From Nocardioides palaemonis (GTDB lineage: Bacteria; Actinomycetota; Actinomycetes; Propionibacteriales; Nocardioidaceae): DNA of 64,000 bases. The notes under the pieces are model-generated. The model had not been told where the DNA came from. It saw nothing but the letters and a program-made list of their open reading frames with translations, and searched no databases. Made by a program: the position numbers and the translations under genes. Where the stretch lies: the NCBI RefSeq assembly GCF_018275325.1, contig NZ_JAGVQR010000001.1:2108001-2172000 (forward strand), read 5' to 3'. The first letter of the stretch is position 1. Each line of letters starts with the position of its first letter. Shown here one piece after another: positions 9,205-17,538 of this stretch.

Positions 9205-11255
9205 AGGTCGTCGTTCCGGCGGGGCGAGTCGCCGCGCGAGAGCACCCGTCCGCGGCGCAGGTCGCCGGCGTGGACGCGGACCTCGTCGCGGGCCTCGCGC
9301 TCGCGCGCCACCTGCGAGGAACGCAGCTGGTAGGGGACGGAGATGACCATGACCCCGGGCGTGAACAGGAGGCGGCCCTTGAGGCGCAGGGCGGTCTGGT
9401 TGTGAAGCAGCTGCTCCCACCAGCGCCCGACGACGTACTCGGGGATGTAGACCGCGACGACCCCGCGAGGCGACGCGCGCCGGATCTCCTGGGTGTACTC
9501 GACGATCGGCCGGACCACCTCGCGGTAGGGCGAGTGGAGCACCTTGAGCGGGATGTCGAGGTGCCGGTCGTCCCACTCCTCCAGCAGCCGGTTGGTGGCC
9601 TTGGCGTCGATGCTGACGTAGATCGCCTCGAGCACGTTGGGGCGGGTCGCCCGCGCGAACGCGAGCGCGCGCAGCGTCGGCTTGTGGAGCTTGGAGGCGA
9701 GCACGATCGCGTGGACGCGCGTCGGCATCACCTTGTCCTGCTCGTCGGCGGCGAGCTCGAGCTCGACCCGGGCGTAGTGGCGTCCGATCGCCTTCATCAG
9801 CAGGAAGAAGAAGCCCATGGCGAGGATCGTGATCCACGCGCCGGCGAGGAACTTGGTCAGCAGCACGATCACCAGGACGACCGCGGTCATGCCGAGGCCG
9901 AACGTGTTGATCGCGCGCGAGCGCATCATCCGCCGGCGCACCGCCGGGTCCTGCTCGGTGCGCAGGTGGCGCGTCCAGTGGCGGATCATGCCGAGCTGGC
10001 TGAGGTTGAAGGACACGAAGACGCCGACGATGTAGAGCTGGATCAGCTTGGTCGTCTCGGCGTCGAAGATCCAGATCAGCAGGATCGACATGGCGGCGAG
10101 GAAGACGATGCCGTTGCTGTAGGCCAGCCGGTCGCCGCGCGAGCCCAGCGAGCGCGGGGCGAGCCCGTCCTGGGCGAGGATCGAGCCGAGCACCGGGAAG
10201 CCGTTGAACGCGGTGTTGGCCGCCAGCACCAGGATGATGCCGGTCACGGTGAGGACGAAGTAGAAGCCCGGCGTGAAGTGGTCGAAGACGCCGGCCGCGA
10301 TCTGCGCGATGACCGGGTGCTGGTCGTAGGAGTCGGGGACGGGACCGCCCGAGGCGGTGCGCAGCCGCTCGAGCTCGTGCGGGTCGACGTACCGGATGGC
10401 CATCTGCTTGGCCAGCACGATGACGCTCATCATCATCGAGATCGCGATCATGCCGAGCAGGAGCAGCGTGGTGGCGGCGTTGCGGCTCTTCGGCTTGCGG
10501 AAGGCGGGCACGCCGTTGCTGATCGCCTCGACACCGGTGAGCGCGGCACAGCCCGACGAGAAGGCGCGGGCGAGCAGGAACAGCAGGGCGACCTGGTTGA
10601 GCGGGCCCTCCCAGCCCTCCTGCGGCTCGATCTGCAGCCCGGCGCTCTCGGCCTGCGGGAGGTCGCCGACGAGCAGGCGCAGCAGGCCGTAGCCGCACAT
10701 GCCGAGGATCGCGACCATGAAGAGGTAGGTGGGGACCGCGAAGAACGCCCCCGACTCGCGCACACCGCGCAGGTTCATCGCCGTCAGCAGCAGCACGGCG
10801 ATCACCGCGATCGTCGCCTCGTGGCCGATCAGCCCGTTGATCGCACCTGCGGCGTACTGCGCGGCCGACGAGATCGACACCGCGACGGTGAGGACGTAGT
10901 CGACGAGCAGTGCGCTCGCGACGGTCACGCCGGCGTTGCGGCCGAGGTTGACCGTGGCCACCTCGTAGTCGCCGCCGCCGGAGGGGTAGGCGTGCACGGT
11001 CTGGCGATAGCTGGCGACGACCGTGAGCATCACCAGCGCGACCGCGATGCCGATCTTCCACGACCACACGTAGGTCGACGCGCCGGCCACGGCGAGCATG
11101 ATGAAGACCTCGTCCGGGGCGTACGCCACCGAGGACAGCGCGTCACTGGCGAACACGGGCAGCGCGATGCGCTTGGGCAGCAGGGTCTCCCCCAGCTGGC
11201 TGCTGCGCAGCTTGCGGCCCAGCAGGATCCGCTTGGACACGTCACCGACACTCAC
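9201..11255 (-). CDS. APC-superfamily permease with C-terminal cytoplasmic domain
   Basis: 684 residues. About twelve hydrophobic segments fill residues 45-480, starting 'LPVFASDALSSVAYAPDEVF' (typical first-helix region) with 'YRQTVHAYPSGGGDYEVA'. A soluble C-terminal domain of about 170 residues follows, with 'IYVSIDAKATNRLLEEW'. It resembles Rv2690c-type APC permeases, with amino acids or potassium as possible substrates. The GTG start at 11255 is the first that precedes conserved sequence and leaves 55 bases to the divergent trkA gene. Adjacency to the trkA pair in several actinobacteria hints at cation transport, but this is an inference. Confidence 0.88.
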   Translation of the reverse strand: MSVGDVSKRILLGRKLRSSQLGETLLPKRIALPVFASDALSSVAYAPDEVFIMLAVAGASTYVWSWKIGIAVALVMLTVVASYRQTVHAYPSGGGDYEVATVNLGRNAGVTVASALLVDYVLTVAVSISSAAQYAAGAINGLIGHEATIAVIAVLLLTAMNLRGVRESGAFFAVPTYLFMVAILGMCGYGLLRLLVGDLPQAESAGLQIEPQEGWEGPLNQVALLFLLARAFSSGCAALTGVEAISNGVPAFRKPKSRNAATTLLLLGMIAISMMMSVIVLAKQMAIRYVDPHELERLRTASGGPVPDSYDQHPVIAQIAAGVFDHFTPGFYFVLTVTGIILVLAANTAFNGFPVLGSILAQDGLAPRSLGSRGDRLAYSNGIVFLAAMSILLIWIFDAETTKLIQLYIVGVFVSFNLSQLGMIRHWTRHLRTEQDPAVRRRMMRSRAINTFGLGMTAVVLVIVLLTKFLAGAWITILAMGFFFLLMKAIGRHYARVELELAADEQDKVMPTRVHAIVLASKLHKPTLRALAFARATRPNVLEAIYVSIDAKATNRLLEEWDDRHLDIPLKVLHSPYREVVRPIVEYTQEIRRASPRGVVAVYIPEYVVGRWWEQLLHNQTALRLKGRLLFTPGVMVISVPYQLRSSQVAREREARDEVRVHAGDLRRGRVLSRGDSPRRNDDL

Positions 11256-11298
11256 GGGCGCGAGCCTAGACCCGGGCGCGCCAGAATCCTTGCTGGGA

Positions 11299-11304
11299 TA
11301 CGGT
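11299..11304 (+). promoter_or_regulatory. Leaderless -10 box (TACGGT)
   Basis: The box ends six bases before the GTG of trkA, and no ribosome-binding site is present. Confidence 0.55.
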
Positions 11305-11310
11305 TCACGG

Positions 11311-11973
11311 GTGCACGTCGTGATCATGGGTTGTGGCCGCGTCGGTTCGACGCTCGCCCGCAGCCTCGAGGACCGCAACCACACCGTGTCGATCATCGAC
11401 AGCGAGCCGGACGCCTTCCGCCGCCTCGGCCCGGAGTTCAACGGCGACAAGATCACCGGCTACGGCTTCGACCAGCAGGTGCTGGAGAAGGCCGGCATCC
11501 GGCGCGCCGACGCGTTCGCCGCGGTGTCCAGCGGTGACAACTCCAACATCATCGCCGCCCGGGTCGCGCGGGAGACCTTCGGCCTCCAGCAGGTCGTCGC
11601 CCGCATCTACGACCCGGGGCGCGCCGAGGTCTACCAGCGCCTCGGCATCACGACCGTCGCCACGGTGAAGTGGACCGCCGACCAGGTGCTGCGCCGCCTG
11701 CTGCCGGCGGGCGCCGAGCCCGACTTCCGCGACCCGTCCGGCACCATCCGCGTCGACCACGTCCCGGTGCCGGAGGCCTGGATCGGCAGCCGCACCGTCG
11801 AGTTCCAGATGCAGTCGCGCAGCCGGATCGCGTGGATCGACCGCCTCGGCGAGGGCATGCTCCCGACCCGCGAGAGCGTGCTGCAGGAGGGCGACATGCT
11901 CCACCTCGTGATCCGCGAGGAACAGGCCGCCCACGCCTACGCCGTGCTCGAGGCCGGCCCCGAAGCCGACTGA
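11311..11973 (+). CDS. trkA: TrkA-family potassium uptake regulator (CeoB-like)
   Basis: 220 residues. An N-terminal RCK/TrkA-N Rossmann domain has GCGRVGSTLA and an acidic end of strand 2 ('IIDSEPDAF'), consistent with NAD(H) or ATP binding. A TrkA-C domain begins near 130 ('VPVPEAWIGSRTVEF'). It gates a Trk/Ktr-type potassium channel from the cytoplasm. It forms a pair with the next gene 30 bases downstream. From memory the pair equals ceoB-ceoC (Rv2691-Rv2692). The start is GTG, apparently leaderless. The pore-forming subunit is not in this window. Confidence 0.93.
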   Translation: MHVVIMGCGRVGSTLARSLEDRNHTVSIIDSEPDAFRRLGPEFNGDKITGYGFDQQVLEKAGIRRADAFAAVSSGDNSNIIAARVARETFGLQQVVARIYDPGRAEVYQRLGITTVATVKWTADQVLRRLLPAGAEPDFRDPSGTIRVDHVPVPEAWIGSRTVEFQMQSRSRIAWIDRLGEGMLPTRESVLQEGDMLHLVIREEQAAHAYAVLEAGPEAD

Positions 11974-12003
11974 CCCGCACCCGAGACCAGGAGCACTGCA
12001 CAC

Positions 12004-12675
12004 ATGCGCGTCGCCATCGCCGGAGCCGGGGCCGTGGGCCGCTCGATCGCCCGTGAGCTGATCGAGAACGGCCACCAGGTCCTGCTCATCGACAAGAACC
12101 CCTCCTCCATCCGCCCCGAGCGGGTGCCCAACGCGGAGTGGCTGCTCGCCGACTCCTGCGAGCTGTCCTCGCTGGCCGAGGCCCAGCTCGGGACGTGCGA
12201 GGTGGTGATCGCCGCCACCGGCGACGACAAGGCCAACCTGGTGACGTCGCTGCTGGCCAAGACCGAGTTCGGCGTCCCGCGGACCGTCGGCCGGGTCAAC
12301 CACCCCAACAACGAGTGGCTCTTCACCGAGGCCTGGGGCGTCGACGTCAACGTCTCGACGCCGCGCATCATGTCGGCGCTGGTCGAGGAGGCCGTCTCGG
12401 TCGGTGACCTGGTGCGGTTGTTCACCTTCCGCCAGGGCAACGCCAACCTCGTCGAGCTCACGCTCGCCGCGGACTCGCCCTACGTCGGCACGCCCAGCGG
12501 GCTCGTGCCGTTCCCCGACAACTGCGCGCTGGTCACGATCCTGCGCGACGGGCAGGTCTACACCCCGGACGCCGAGCAGCCGCTCGAGGCCGGCGACGAG
12601 CTGCTGTTCGTCGTCCCCGCCGAGGTCGAGGGCGAGCTCGAGCAGCTGCTGTCACCCGGTCGCGGCGTCGGCTGA
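12004..12675 (+). CDS. TrkA-family potassium uptake regulator (CeoC-like)
   Basis: A 223-residue second RCK protein. GAGAVGRSIA and 'LLIDKNPSSI' form the nucleotide site. 'SDC'-like 'LADSCELSSL' and 'VIAATGDDKANL' are typical RCK elements, followed by a TrkA-C domain with 'GTPSGLVPFPDNCALVTILR'. It is co-transcribed with the first trkA gene and preceded by AGGAGC. Its 3' end overlaps the convergent DUF3159 gene by 24 bases. Confidence 0.93.
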   Translation: MRVAIAGAGAVGRSIARELIENGHQVLLIDKNPSSIRPERVPNAEWLLADSCELSSLAEAQLGTCEVVIAATGDDKANLVTSLLAKTEFGVPRTVGRVNHPNNEWLFTEAWGVDVNVSTPRIMSALVEEAVSVGDLVRLFTFRQGNANLVELTLAADSPYVGTPSGLVPFPDNCALVTILRDGQVYTPDAEQPLEAGDELLFVVPAEVEGELEQLLSPGRGVG

Positions 12676-13389
12676 CGCCACCGGCGTGCGGTTGCGCGAG
12701 AGCAGCCACACCATCGAGCCGAGCGCGGCGAGCTGGAGCGGCCACCCCAGCACGATCTTGAGCACGCCGAGCGCGGCGACCGCGGCGTCCGGGTCGAGGG
12801 AACCGGACGAGCCGGCGAGCCAGATCGGCGCCTGGACCGCGACGCGGACCGCGCACGGCAGGACCAGCAGCCAGGTGAGGCGGCTGCAGAGCCGCACGAC
12901 CTGGCGGTCGCCGTGCCACGCCGTCGCGTCGCCGGTGATGCTGCCGACCATGAAGCCGACCAGCGGCCAGCCGATGAGGCAGGTCAGCGCGAGCACCACG
13001 GCGTACCCGCCGTTGTAGAGGATGCCGGGCAGGAAGTAGGCCAGCGCCTGGTCCTCCGCGGAGCCGCCCGAGGCGGCCGAGCGGTGCACGAAGTACCACC
13101 CGATCGCGATCCCGAACAGCGCGTTGACCACGAACTGCACCGTCGAGCGCTGGAACAGCCGCACCGCGAGCAGCACGAGCGCCGCGCCGATGCTGACGAC
13201 CAGCGCCGTGTCGAGGTCGCGCAGCGTCAGCCACGTGACGGTGAAGAGGATCGTCGGGACGGCGGCCTCCGCCATCCCGCGCCGGCCGCCGAGCGCCTTG
13301 GCCAGCTGGCCGCGGACCACCTCCTCGACCGTCTCCTCCCCCACCGGCCGGGCCGCGGTCGCGGGACTGTCGTCGTCCGGAGCGGTCAC
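12652..13389 (-). CDS. DUF3159 integral membrane protein
   Basis: 245 residues with about five to six membrane segments ('VPTILFTVTWLTLRDLDTAL', 'FVVNALFGIAIGWYFV', 'LTCLIGWPLVGFMVGSITG', 'LTWLLVLPCAVRVAV'). It matches the actinobacterial DUF3159 family (Rv2693c-like, from memory); function is unknown. The GTG start overlaps the stop of the OB-fold gene by four bases (GTGA). It ends inside the convergent trkA gene. Confidence 0.88.
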   Translation of the reverse strand: MTAPDDDSPATAARPVGEETVEEVVRGQLAKALGGRRGMAEAAVPTILFTVTWLTLRDLDTALVVSIGAALVLLAVRLFQRSTVQFVVNALFGIAIGWYFVHRSAASGGSAEDQALAYFLPGILYNGGYAVVLALTCLIGWPLVGFMVGSITGDATAWHGDRQVVRLCSRLTWLLVLPCAVRVAVQAPIWLAGSSGSLDPDAAVAALGVLKIVLGWPLQLAALGSMVWLLSRNRTPVASADAATG

Positions 13390-13745
13390 GGGCGCAGCTC
13401 GTATCGCGGGTTGAACATGATCGGTACGCCGCCCTGGCGACCGATGCAGCCGGCGACGGTCACCGACCGGCCCGGCTCGACCCCGGAGATGCGGCGGCGA
13501 CCCAGCCACACGATCGTGATCGTGCCCGACCCGTCGTCGAGCTCGGCCTCGAGGGCGGGGACCCCGCCGCGGGGGCGCAGCGTGACGGTCCGGAAGACGC
13601 CGTTGACCACGACGTGCTCACGCTCGGGGGCGTCGGCGATCGCGACCGCGTCCTGGCTGGTGTGGGTCTGACGCAGGTCGCGCTGGTGCTGGTCCTGGCT
13701 GTCGGCCCACCGGGACAGGGCCTGGCGGACCCGGCTCTTGGGCAC
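13386..13745 (-). CDS. OB-fold nucleic-acid-binding protein
   Basis: 119 residues with a central OB-fold: 'REHVVVNGVFRTVTLRPRGG' and 'LEAELDDGSGTITIVWLGRR' followed by 'GRSVTVAGCIG'. This matches small actinobacterial OB-fold proteins like Rv2694c. It probably binds single-stranded nucleic acid; the partner is unknown. It sits three bases downstream of the DUF3710 gene and is coupled to DUF3159, so all three form one transcription unit. Confidence 0.85.
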   Translation of the reverse strand: MPKSRVRQALSRWADSQDQHQRDLRQTHTSQDAVAIADAPEREHVVVNGVFRTVTLRPRGGVPALEAELDDGSGTITIVWLGRRRISGVEPGRSVTVAGCIGRQGGVPIMFNPRYELRP

Positions 13746-13748
13746 CGC

Positions 13749-14384
13749 TCACCTCACCCGTCGGGCGTCGTCCGGCAGCCGCACGGGCAGCGGCTCGCCG
13801 ACCGGCATGGCGTGCTCGCCGCGGCTCACGACGATCTGCGCCAGCGCGTCGTCCCACTCCGGCACGGCGTCCGGCTCGACGGCCGGGCGTCCGAGGAAGG
13901 AGGCCCGCAGCATCCACCGCGCGCCGTTGACGCCGACGATCCGCGACGGCTGGGTGGCCGCCGTGCCGTCGGGGCGCTGCACCGGCAGCTGGCAGACCAG
14001 CTCGGTGCCCCAGCGACCCTCGCGCTCCTCGGCCGTGCCGCCGCGCCGGGCGATGTCCTCGGCGATCTGCGGACGCACGGTCGACCACAGGTCGCCGCCG
14101 CGCGGGGCCGCGAAGGCCTGGAACTCGCAGGCGCCGTCGGGGCCGGCGAGCATCACCGCGCGCACCTCGCCCGAGGCCTCGTCGACCTGCAGCCGCAGCT
14201 CACGGTCCGCGATCGGCGGGACCAGCACGGAGCCGAGGTCGGCGCGCTCGACGCCGTCGCCCTCCACGTCGGAGACGTCGTACGGGCCGCCGTCGGGCTG
14301 CGTGGCCCCGGTGCCGGCGGCCTGGGGCGCGTCGGCCGCGGCTTCCGTCGTGGCGGTCTGCTCGGCCTTGCGGCGCAACCTCAC
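13749..14384 (-). CDS. DUF3710 family protein
   Basis: 211 residues with a charged, Ala-rich N-terminus and a conserved body: 'GPYDVSDVEGDGVERADLGS', 'CEFQAFAAPRGGDLWSTVRP', 'GVNGARWMLRASFLGRPAVE'. This is the actinobacterial DUF3710 family (Rv2696c-like, from memory); function is unknown. The GTG start lies seven bases after a perfect AAGGAG. It follows dut with a 28-base gap and is first in the DUF3710/OB-fold/DUF3159 run. Confidence 0.9.
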   Translation of the reverse strand: MRLRRKAEQTATTEAAADAPQAAGTGATQPDGGPYDVSDVEGDGVERADLGSVLVPPIADRELRLQVDEASGEVRAVMLAGPDGACEFQAFAAPRGGDLWSTVRPQIAEDIARRGGTAEEREGRWGTELVCQLPVQRPDGTAATQPSRIVGVNGARWMLRASFLGRPAVEPDAVPEWDDALAQIVVSRGEHAMPVGEPLPVRLPDDARRVR

Positions 14385-14412
14385 GTCATAGCTCCTTCAT
14401 GCTCGTTCCGGC

Positions 14413-14919
14413 TCACGGGCGCGAACCGGTACCTGTAGAACCGTAGCCCCCGGCGCCGCGGGACGACTCCGGGAGCACCCCCACCTCGACGAAGCGCGCC
14501 CGCTCGAAGCGCTGGACGACCAGCTGCGCGATCCGGTCCCCGCGGGCGAGCGTCACCGGCTCGACGGGGTCGTGGTTGACCAGGAGCACCTTGATCTCCC
14601 CGCGGTAGCCGGCATCGACCGTGCCGGGCGTGTTGACGATCGACAGCCCGTGGCGGTGCGCCAGGCCGGAGCGCGGGTGGATCAGCGCGACGTAGCCGTC
14701 CGGCAGCGCGACCGACAGCCCCGTCGGCACCAGCGCCCGCTCGCCCGGGGCGAGCGTGAGGTCGACGGTCGTGTGCAGGTCGGCCCCGGCGTCGCCCGGG
14801 TGGGCGTACGACGGCAGCGGCAGGCCCGGGTCGAGGCGCACCACCGCGACCTCGAGGTCTGCTGCGGGCGTGCGGTCGGGCGTGGGGTCGGGCGTGGGGC
14901 TCGGGTCGTGGTCGGGCAC
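14413..14919 (-). CDS. dut: dUTP diphosphatase
   Basis: 168 residues. It hydrolyses dUTP to dUMP, keeping uracil out of DNA and feeding dTMP synthesis. The trimeric dUTPase motifs are present: 'PGDAGADL' (motif 1), '[10 protein letters not shown]' (2), '[17 protein letters not shown]' (3), '[10 protein letters not shown]' (4) and '[10 protein letters not shown]' (5). A Pro-Thr-Asp-rich N-terminal extension of about 20 residues ('[14 protein letters not shown]') is unusual. The GTG at 14919 is chosen because a TAGATT box ends eight bases before it. Its start is only 27 bases from the divergent DUF3093 start. Confidence 0.95.
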   Translation of the reverse strand: MPDHDPSPTPDPTPDRTPAADLEVAVVRLDPGLPLPSYAHPGDAGADLHTTVDLTLAPGERALVPTGLSVALPDGYVALIHPRSGLAHRHGLSIVNTPGTVDAGYRGEIKVLLVNHDPVEPVTLARGDRIAQLVVQRFERARFVEVGVLPESSRGAGGYGSTGTGSRP

Positions 14920-14927
14920 GAGGAGGC

Positions 14928-14939
14928 AATCTATAGGCT
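14928..14939. promoter_or_regulatory. Back-to-back leaderless -10 boxes for dut and DUF3093
   Basis: TAGATT (minus strand, 14933-14928) serves dut and TAGGCT (plus strand, 14934-14939) serves the DUF3093 gene. They abut without overlapping and lie eight and seven bases from the respective GTG codons. The whole divergent intergenic region is 27 bases long. Confidence 0.6.
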
Positions 14940-14946
14940 CTGCGCC

Positions 14947-15405
14947 GTGGACTACGCCGAACGCCTCACCGTGCCGCTGCGCTGGTGGGCGCAGGGCACG
15001 ATGCTCGTGGCGTCGCTCTGGCTCGCCGTGCTGGCCGCGACCCCCGGCCCGGTCGCCTGGTCCACCACCCTCGGCGCGCTGGCGCTGATGGTCGCCCTCT
15101 TCGTGTCCTACGGCAACGTCCGGGTGGGCGTGGCCGGCGGCGAGCTGCGCGCCGGGCGCGCGCACATCCCGCTGACCCACGTCGGCGAGGTCGTGGCCCT
15201 CGAGCCGGAGGAGATGCGCCGCCTGGCCGGACGCGACGCCGACGCGCGCGCCCACCTGCTCCTGCGGCCGTACGTGAAGCGGGGCGTCCGTGTCGAGGTC
15301 ACCGACCCGGCCGACCCGACGCCGTACTGGCTGATCAGCTGCCGGCGCCCCGACCGGCTGGTCTCGGCCGTGCGGGTGAACCACACCGGCCCGCACGCTG
15401 GGTAG
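14947..15405 (+). CDS. DUF3093 membrane protein
   Basis: 152 residues. Two N-terminal membrane segments ('[18 protein letters not shown]' and '[18 protein letters not shown]') precede a cytoplasmic domain with '[18 protein letters not shown]' and '[13 protein letters not shown]'. This matches actinobacterial DUF3093 (Rv2698-like, from memory); function is unknown. The GTG start is leaderless by pattern. It is a constant divergent neighbour of dut in actinobacteria. Confidence 0.9.
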   Translation: MDYAERLTVPLRWWAQGTMLVASLWLAVLAATPGPVAWSTTLGALALMVALFVSYGNVRVGVAGGELRAGRAHIPLTHVGEVVALEPEEMRRLAGRDADARAHLLLRPYVKRGVRVEVTDPADPTPYWLISCRRPDRLVSAVRVNHTGPHAG

Positions 15406-15408
15406 GGT
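15403..15408 (+). promoter_or_regulatory. Leaderless -10 box (TAGGGT) built on a stop codon
   Basis: The TAG stop codon of DUF3093 forms the first half of TAGGGT, which ends seven bases before the ATG of the DUF4235 gene. Confidence 0.5.
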
Positions 15409-15415
15409 TGCCGCC

Positions 15416-15742
15416 ATGGCCTCCACGGACTCGAACAGCAAGTTCTACTCGGCGTTCTCGCTCGTCGCGGCGATCGGCGCCGCCTCCATCGCCAAGAAGG
15501 CCCTCAACACCACGTGGCGGGCGACCACCGGCAAGAACCCGCCGGCCAACCCCGCCGATCCCGACGTGAGCCTCGCCGAGGCCGTCATGTGGGCGACCGT
15601 CAGCGGCACCCTCATCGGCGTGGCGCGGATGCTCGCCACCCGCCGCGCCGCCCACTACTACGCGAAGTCCACCGGTCACCTCCCGCCCCAGCTCCAGAAG
15701 GACGACCAGGACGCCGCGAAGGCGCCCGCGCCCCAGTCCTGA
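15416..15742 (+). CDS. DUF4235 small membrane protein
   Basis: 108 residues. '[20 protein letters not shown]' is a first membrane segment and '[20 protein letters not shown]' a second, with a polar C-terminus. It matches DUF4235 of actinobacteria; function is unknown. No ribosome-binding site precedes the ATG, and a TAGGGT seven bases upstream suggests its own leaderless transcript even though it directly follows DUF3093. Confidence 0.88.
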   Translation: MASTDSNSKFYSAFSLVAAIGAASIAKKALNTTWRATTGKNPPANPADPDVSLAEAVMWATVSGTLIGVARMLATRRAAHYYAKSTGHLPPQLQKDDQDAAKAPAPQS

Positions 15743-15820
15743 CCCACGACGGTCCCGAACGGCCGGTCCTGACGCTCGGTCCGGACGCCCGTCCTGGAGC
15801 CCGGGGTCGACGCTCCCCGC

Positions 15821-15968
15821 TGAGTCTCTCCGAGACTCAATGCGTGTGAGGCGCTGACCGCCCTGCCTGCTGCCTCGGCGGTCGAGTCTCCCGCAGACTC
15901 AACCACGATGGCAGAGCACGGACGCGCCGACCGGGTCGACCCTCGACAGTGAGTCGCCCAGAGACTCA
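15821..15968. repeat. TGAGTC/GACTCA palindrome cluster 2 (3 copies)
   Basis: Copies are at 15821-15839 (TGAGTCTC/GAGACTCA, three-base loop), 15881-15903 (GTCGAGTCT/AGACTCAAC) and 15950-15968 (TGAGTC/GACTCA, seven-base loop). They occupy most of the 456-base gap between DUF4235 and the HTH gene. Outside these and the 16064-16106 inverted repeat I see no gene in the gap. Confidence 0.85.
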
Positions 15969-16063
15969 GCCGAGAGGGTCATCCACCCCCTCGGCCCGCC
16001 TGTCCCGCCCGACGGGGCACCGTCCCCAGCGTCGTCGGTGTGCGGCCCCTGGACCACGAAGCG

Positions 16064-16106
16064 TCCACAGGACGGGTCCGGGCCGGCCTGGAGGGGGCCC
16101 TGTGGA
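16064..16106. promoter_or_regulatory. Inverted TCCACAGG/CCTGTGGA pair upstream of HTH gene
   Basis: Perfect 8-bp arms at 16064-16071 and 16099-16106, separated by 27 bases, lie 93 bases before the chosen start of the HTH gene. The same octamer recurs upstream of several other genes (32320, 46152, 49234, 49261, 50991). Confidence 0.45.
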
Positions 16107-16198
16107 GAGGCCGCGGCGCGCTGTCGCACGTCCGTCGTCAGATGGCTTCAGGACACGCGTCCGACCGGGACGCGGGCGACGACAGGACGGGCGAGGGC

Positions 16199-16918
16199 AT
16201 GGACATCACCGGCGAGGAACACGGCGGGGCGGGCGAGCGCGCGACGGCACACGACCGGCACGGCGGTCCGCACACGCGCCGGAGCTGGGCCGGAGCCGTC
16301 GCCCAGGATCCGTCGCCCGACATGGCGGACTGGACCGAGGCGGAACGCGTGGCGTGGGGCCTGGGACCGTTCGACGGCGGGATGCCGGGGATGGTGCGGC
16401 GCGTACGTCGGATCCTGGACGTGTCGCAACGAGGACTGGCCGCGCTGCTCGGGGTGTCGCAGTCGGTGGTGGCGCGCTGGGAGACCGGGCGGACGAGCCC
16501 GCGCGTCGCGATGCTGCAGCGGATCCTGGGGCTCGCGCGGCTGGCCCTCACGGTCCACGACGAGGAGTCGGGCGAGCTGGTCGAGCCGATGCGTGACGAC
16601 GGGGCGCGCACGCGGGGCGGGAGCCGGTTCCCCGCCCACACCGACATCCGCGCCACCGGATGGTGGCTGCCGCGTCACCTGCGGACGTGGACGTCGATCG
16701 AGGCGTGGGCGTGCCAGCGGCGCTCGCGGGCTGCGCTGGTCCCGCTGATCCGCCACCGCACGTCGCCGCACTGGAAGCGGGTCGAACGGTTCCTCCTCGG
16801 CACCCCGGACGACCACCCCGCGCTGCACCAGATGGTCGCCGAGGTCCAGTCCCTCGACGACCTGCGCGAGGCGCGCCGCCGTGCAGCCGGCAACGGCCAC
16901 CCGCATCCGGCGGCCTGA
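16199..16918 (+). CDS. XRE-type helix-turn-helix DNA-binding protein
   Basis: 239 residues from the chosen start. An HTH_XRE domain (about 64-115) reads 'RILDVSQRGLAALLGVSQSV' then 'VARWETGRTSPRVAMLQRIL', a textbook Cro/CI helix pair. The C-terminal half ('RATGWWLPRHLRTWTSIEAW', 'LIRHRTSPHWKRVERFLLGT') is not recognised; it may be a ligand or protein-binding part. The ATG at 16199 is preferred because GCGAGGG precedes it. Earlier in-frame starts (GTG 16040, ATG 16142) lack a ribosome-binding site but are possible. An inverted repeat upstream could be its own operator. Confidence 0.8.
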   Translation: MDITGEEHGGAGERATAHDRHGGPHTRRSWAGAVAQDPSPDMADWTEAERVAWGLGPFDGGMPGMVRRVRRILDVSQRGLAALLGVSQSVVARWETGRTSPRVAMLQRILGLARLALTVHDEESGELVEPMRDDGARTRGGSRFPAHTDIRATGWWLPRHLRTWTSIEAWACQRRSRAALVPLIRHRTSPHWKRVERFLLGTPDDHPALHQMVAEVQSLDDLREARRRAAGNGHPHPAA

Positions 16919-16945
16919 CCCCGGCGACCTGACCCCGGGCACGAC

Positions 16946-16980
16946 ACAGCGCCCGCCCTCGAACGAGGAACGGGCGCTGT
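16946..16980. terminator. Bidirectional hairpin between convergent genes
   Basis: 10-bp perfect arms ACAGCGCCCG/CGGGCGCTGT enclose 15 bases that contain a second small stem (CCTCG/CGAGG). It lies between the HTH gene and the convergent DUF4193 gene. Confidence 0.75.
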
Positions 16981-17002
16981 CGCGTACAGGTCCGGTCGCG
17001 GC

Positions 17003-17293
17003 TCAGATGCAGTCGCGGCAGATGAGCTTCTTCTCGTCCGCCAGCTGCGAGCGGTGGTGGACCAGGAAGCAGCTCATGCAGGTGAACTCGTCGTCCTGGC
17101 GCGGCATCACCTCGACCGCGAGCTCCTCGTGCGAAAGGTCGGCACCGGGCAGCTCGAAGGACTCGGCAGCCTCCGTCTCGTCCTCGTCGACCTTGCCCGA
17201 GTTCTTGTCGTGGCGCCGCGCCTTGAGCTCCTCGATGCTCTCCTCGCTCTGGTCCTCCTCGGACTTGCGCGGTGCGTCGTAGTCGGTGGCCAT
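17003..17293 (-). CDS. DUF4193 zinc-ribbon-like protein
   Basis: A 96-residue, very acidic protein (start MATDYDAPRKSEEDQSEESI) with a C-terminal 'CMSCFLVHHRSQLA' and 'LICRDCI', giving a CxxC...CxxC metal site. It matches actinobacterial DUF4193 (Rv2699c-like, from memory); function is unknown, and the pattern suggests a transcription-associated or RNA polymerase-associated role only by analogy. The ATG follows GGGAGAG. A CTGTGGA heptamer lies about 20 bases upstream. Confidence 0.92.
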   Translation of the reverse strand: MATDYDAPRKSEEDQSEESIEELKARRHDKNSGKVDEDETEAAESFELPGADLSHEELAVEVMPRQDDEFTCMSCFLVHHRSQLADEKKLICRDCI

Positions 17294-17493
17294 CTCTCCC
17301 TCTCCCCATGCTGTGGAGGCGCCCTGCCGGGTCACGGCAGGGGCGTCGCCAGTTGTGCTCGTCGTCGGCGCCAGATTGTGCACCATGAACCGGTTCCGTG
17401 GTGAGCCGGTCCGCGACGTGTCGCCTGAACAGTGGCCACCGTCTCCCTATTCCCCGGGAGCCCGGGGCGTTGCTGCGGCGATCCTGATCGGAA

Positions 17494-17517
17494 CCGACCA
17501 CCTGTTCGGGTGGTCGG
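17494..17517 (-). terminator. Hairpin terminator of suhB
   Basis: 9-bp perfect arms CCGACCACC/GGTGGTCGG with a six-base loop, 21 bases past the suhB stop. The rest of 17294-17538 holds the DUF4193 upstream region and no gene I can support. Confidence 0.7.
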
Positions 17518-17538
17518 GAACGACGCCGGAGGACCCGC

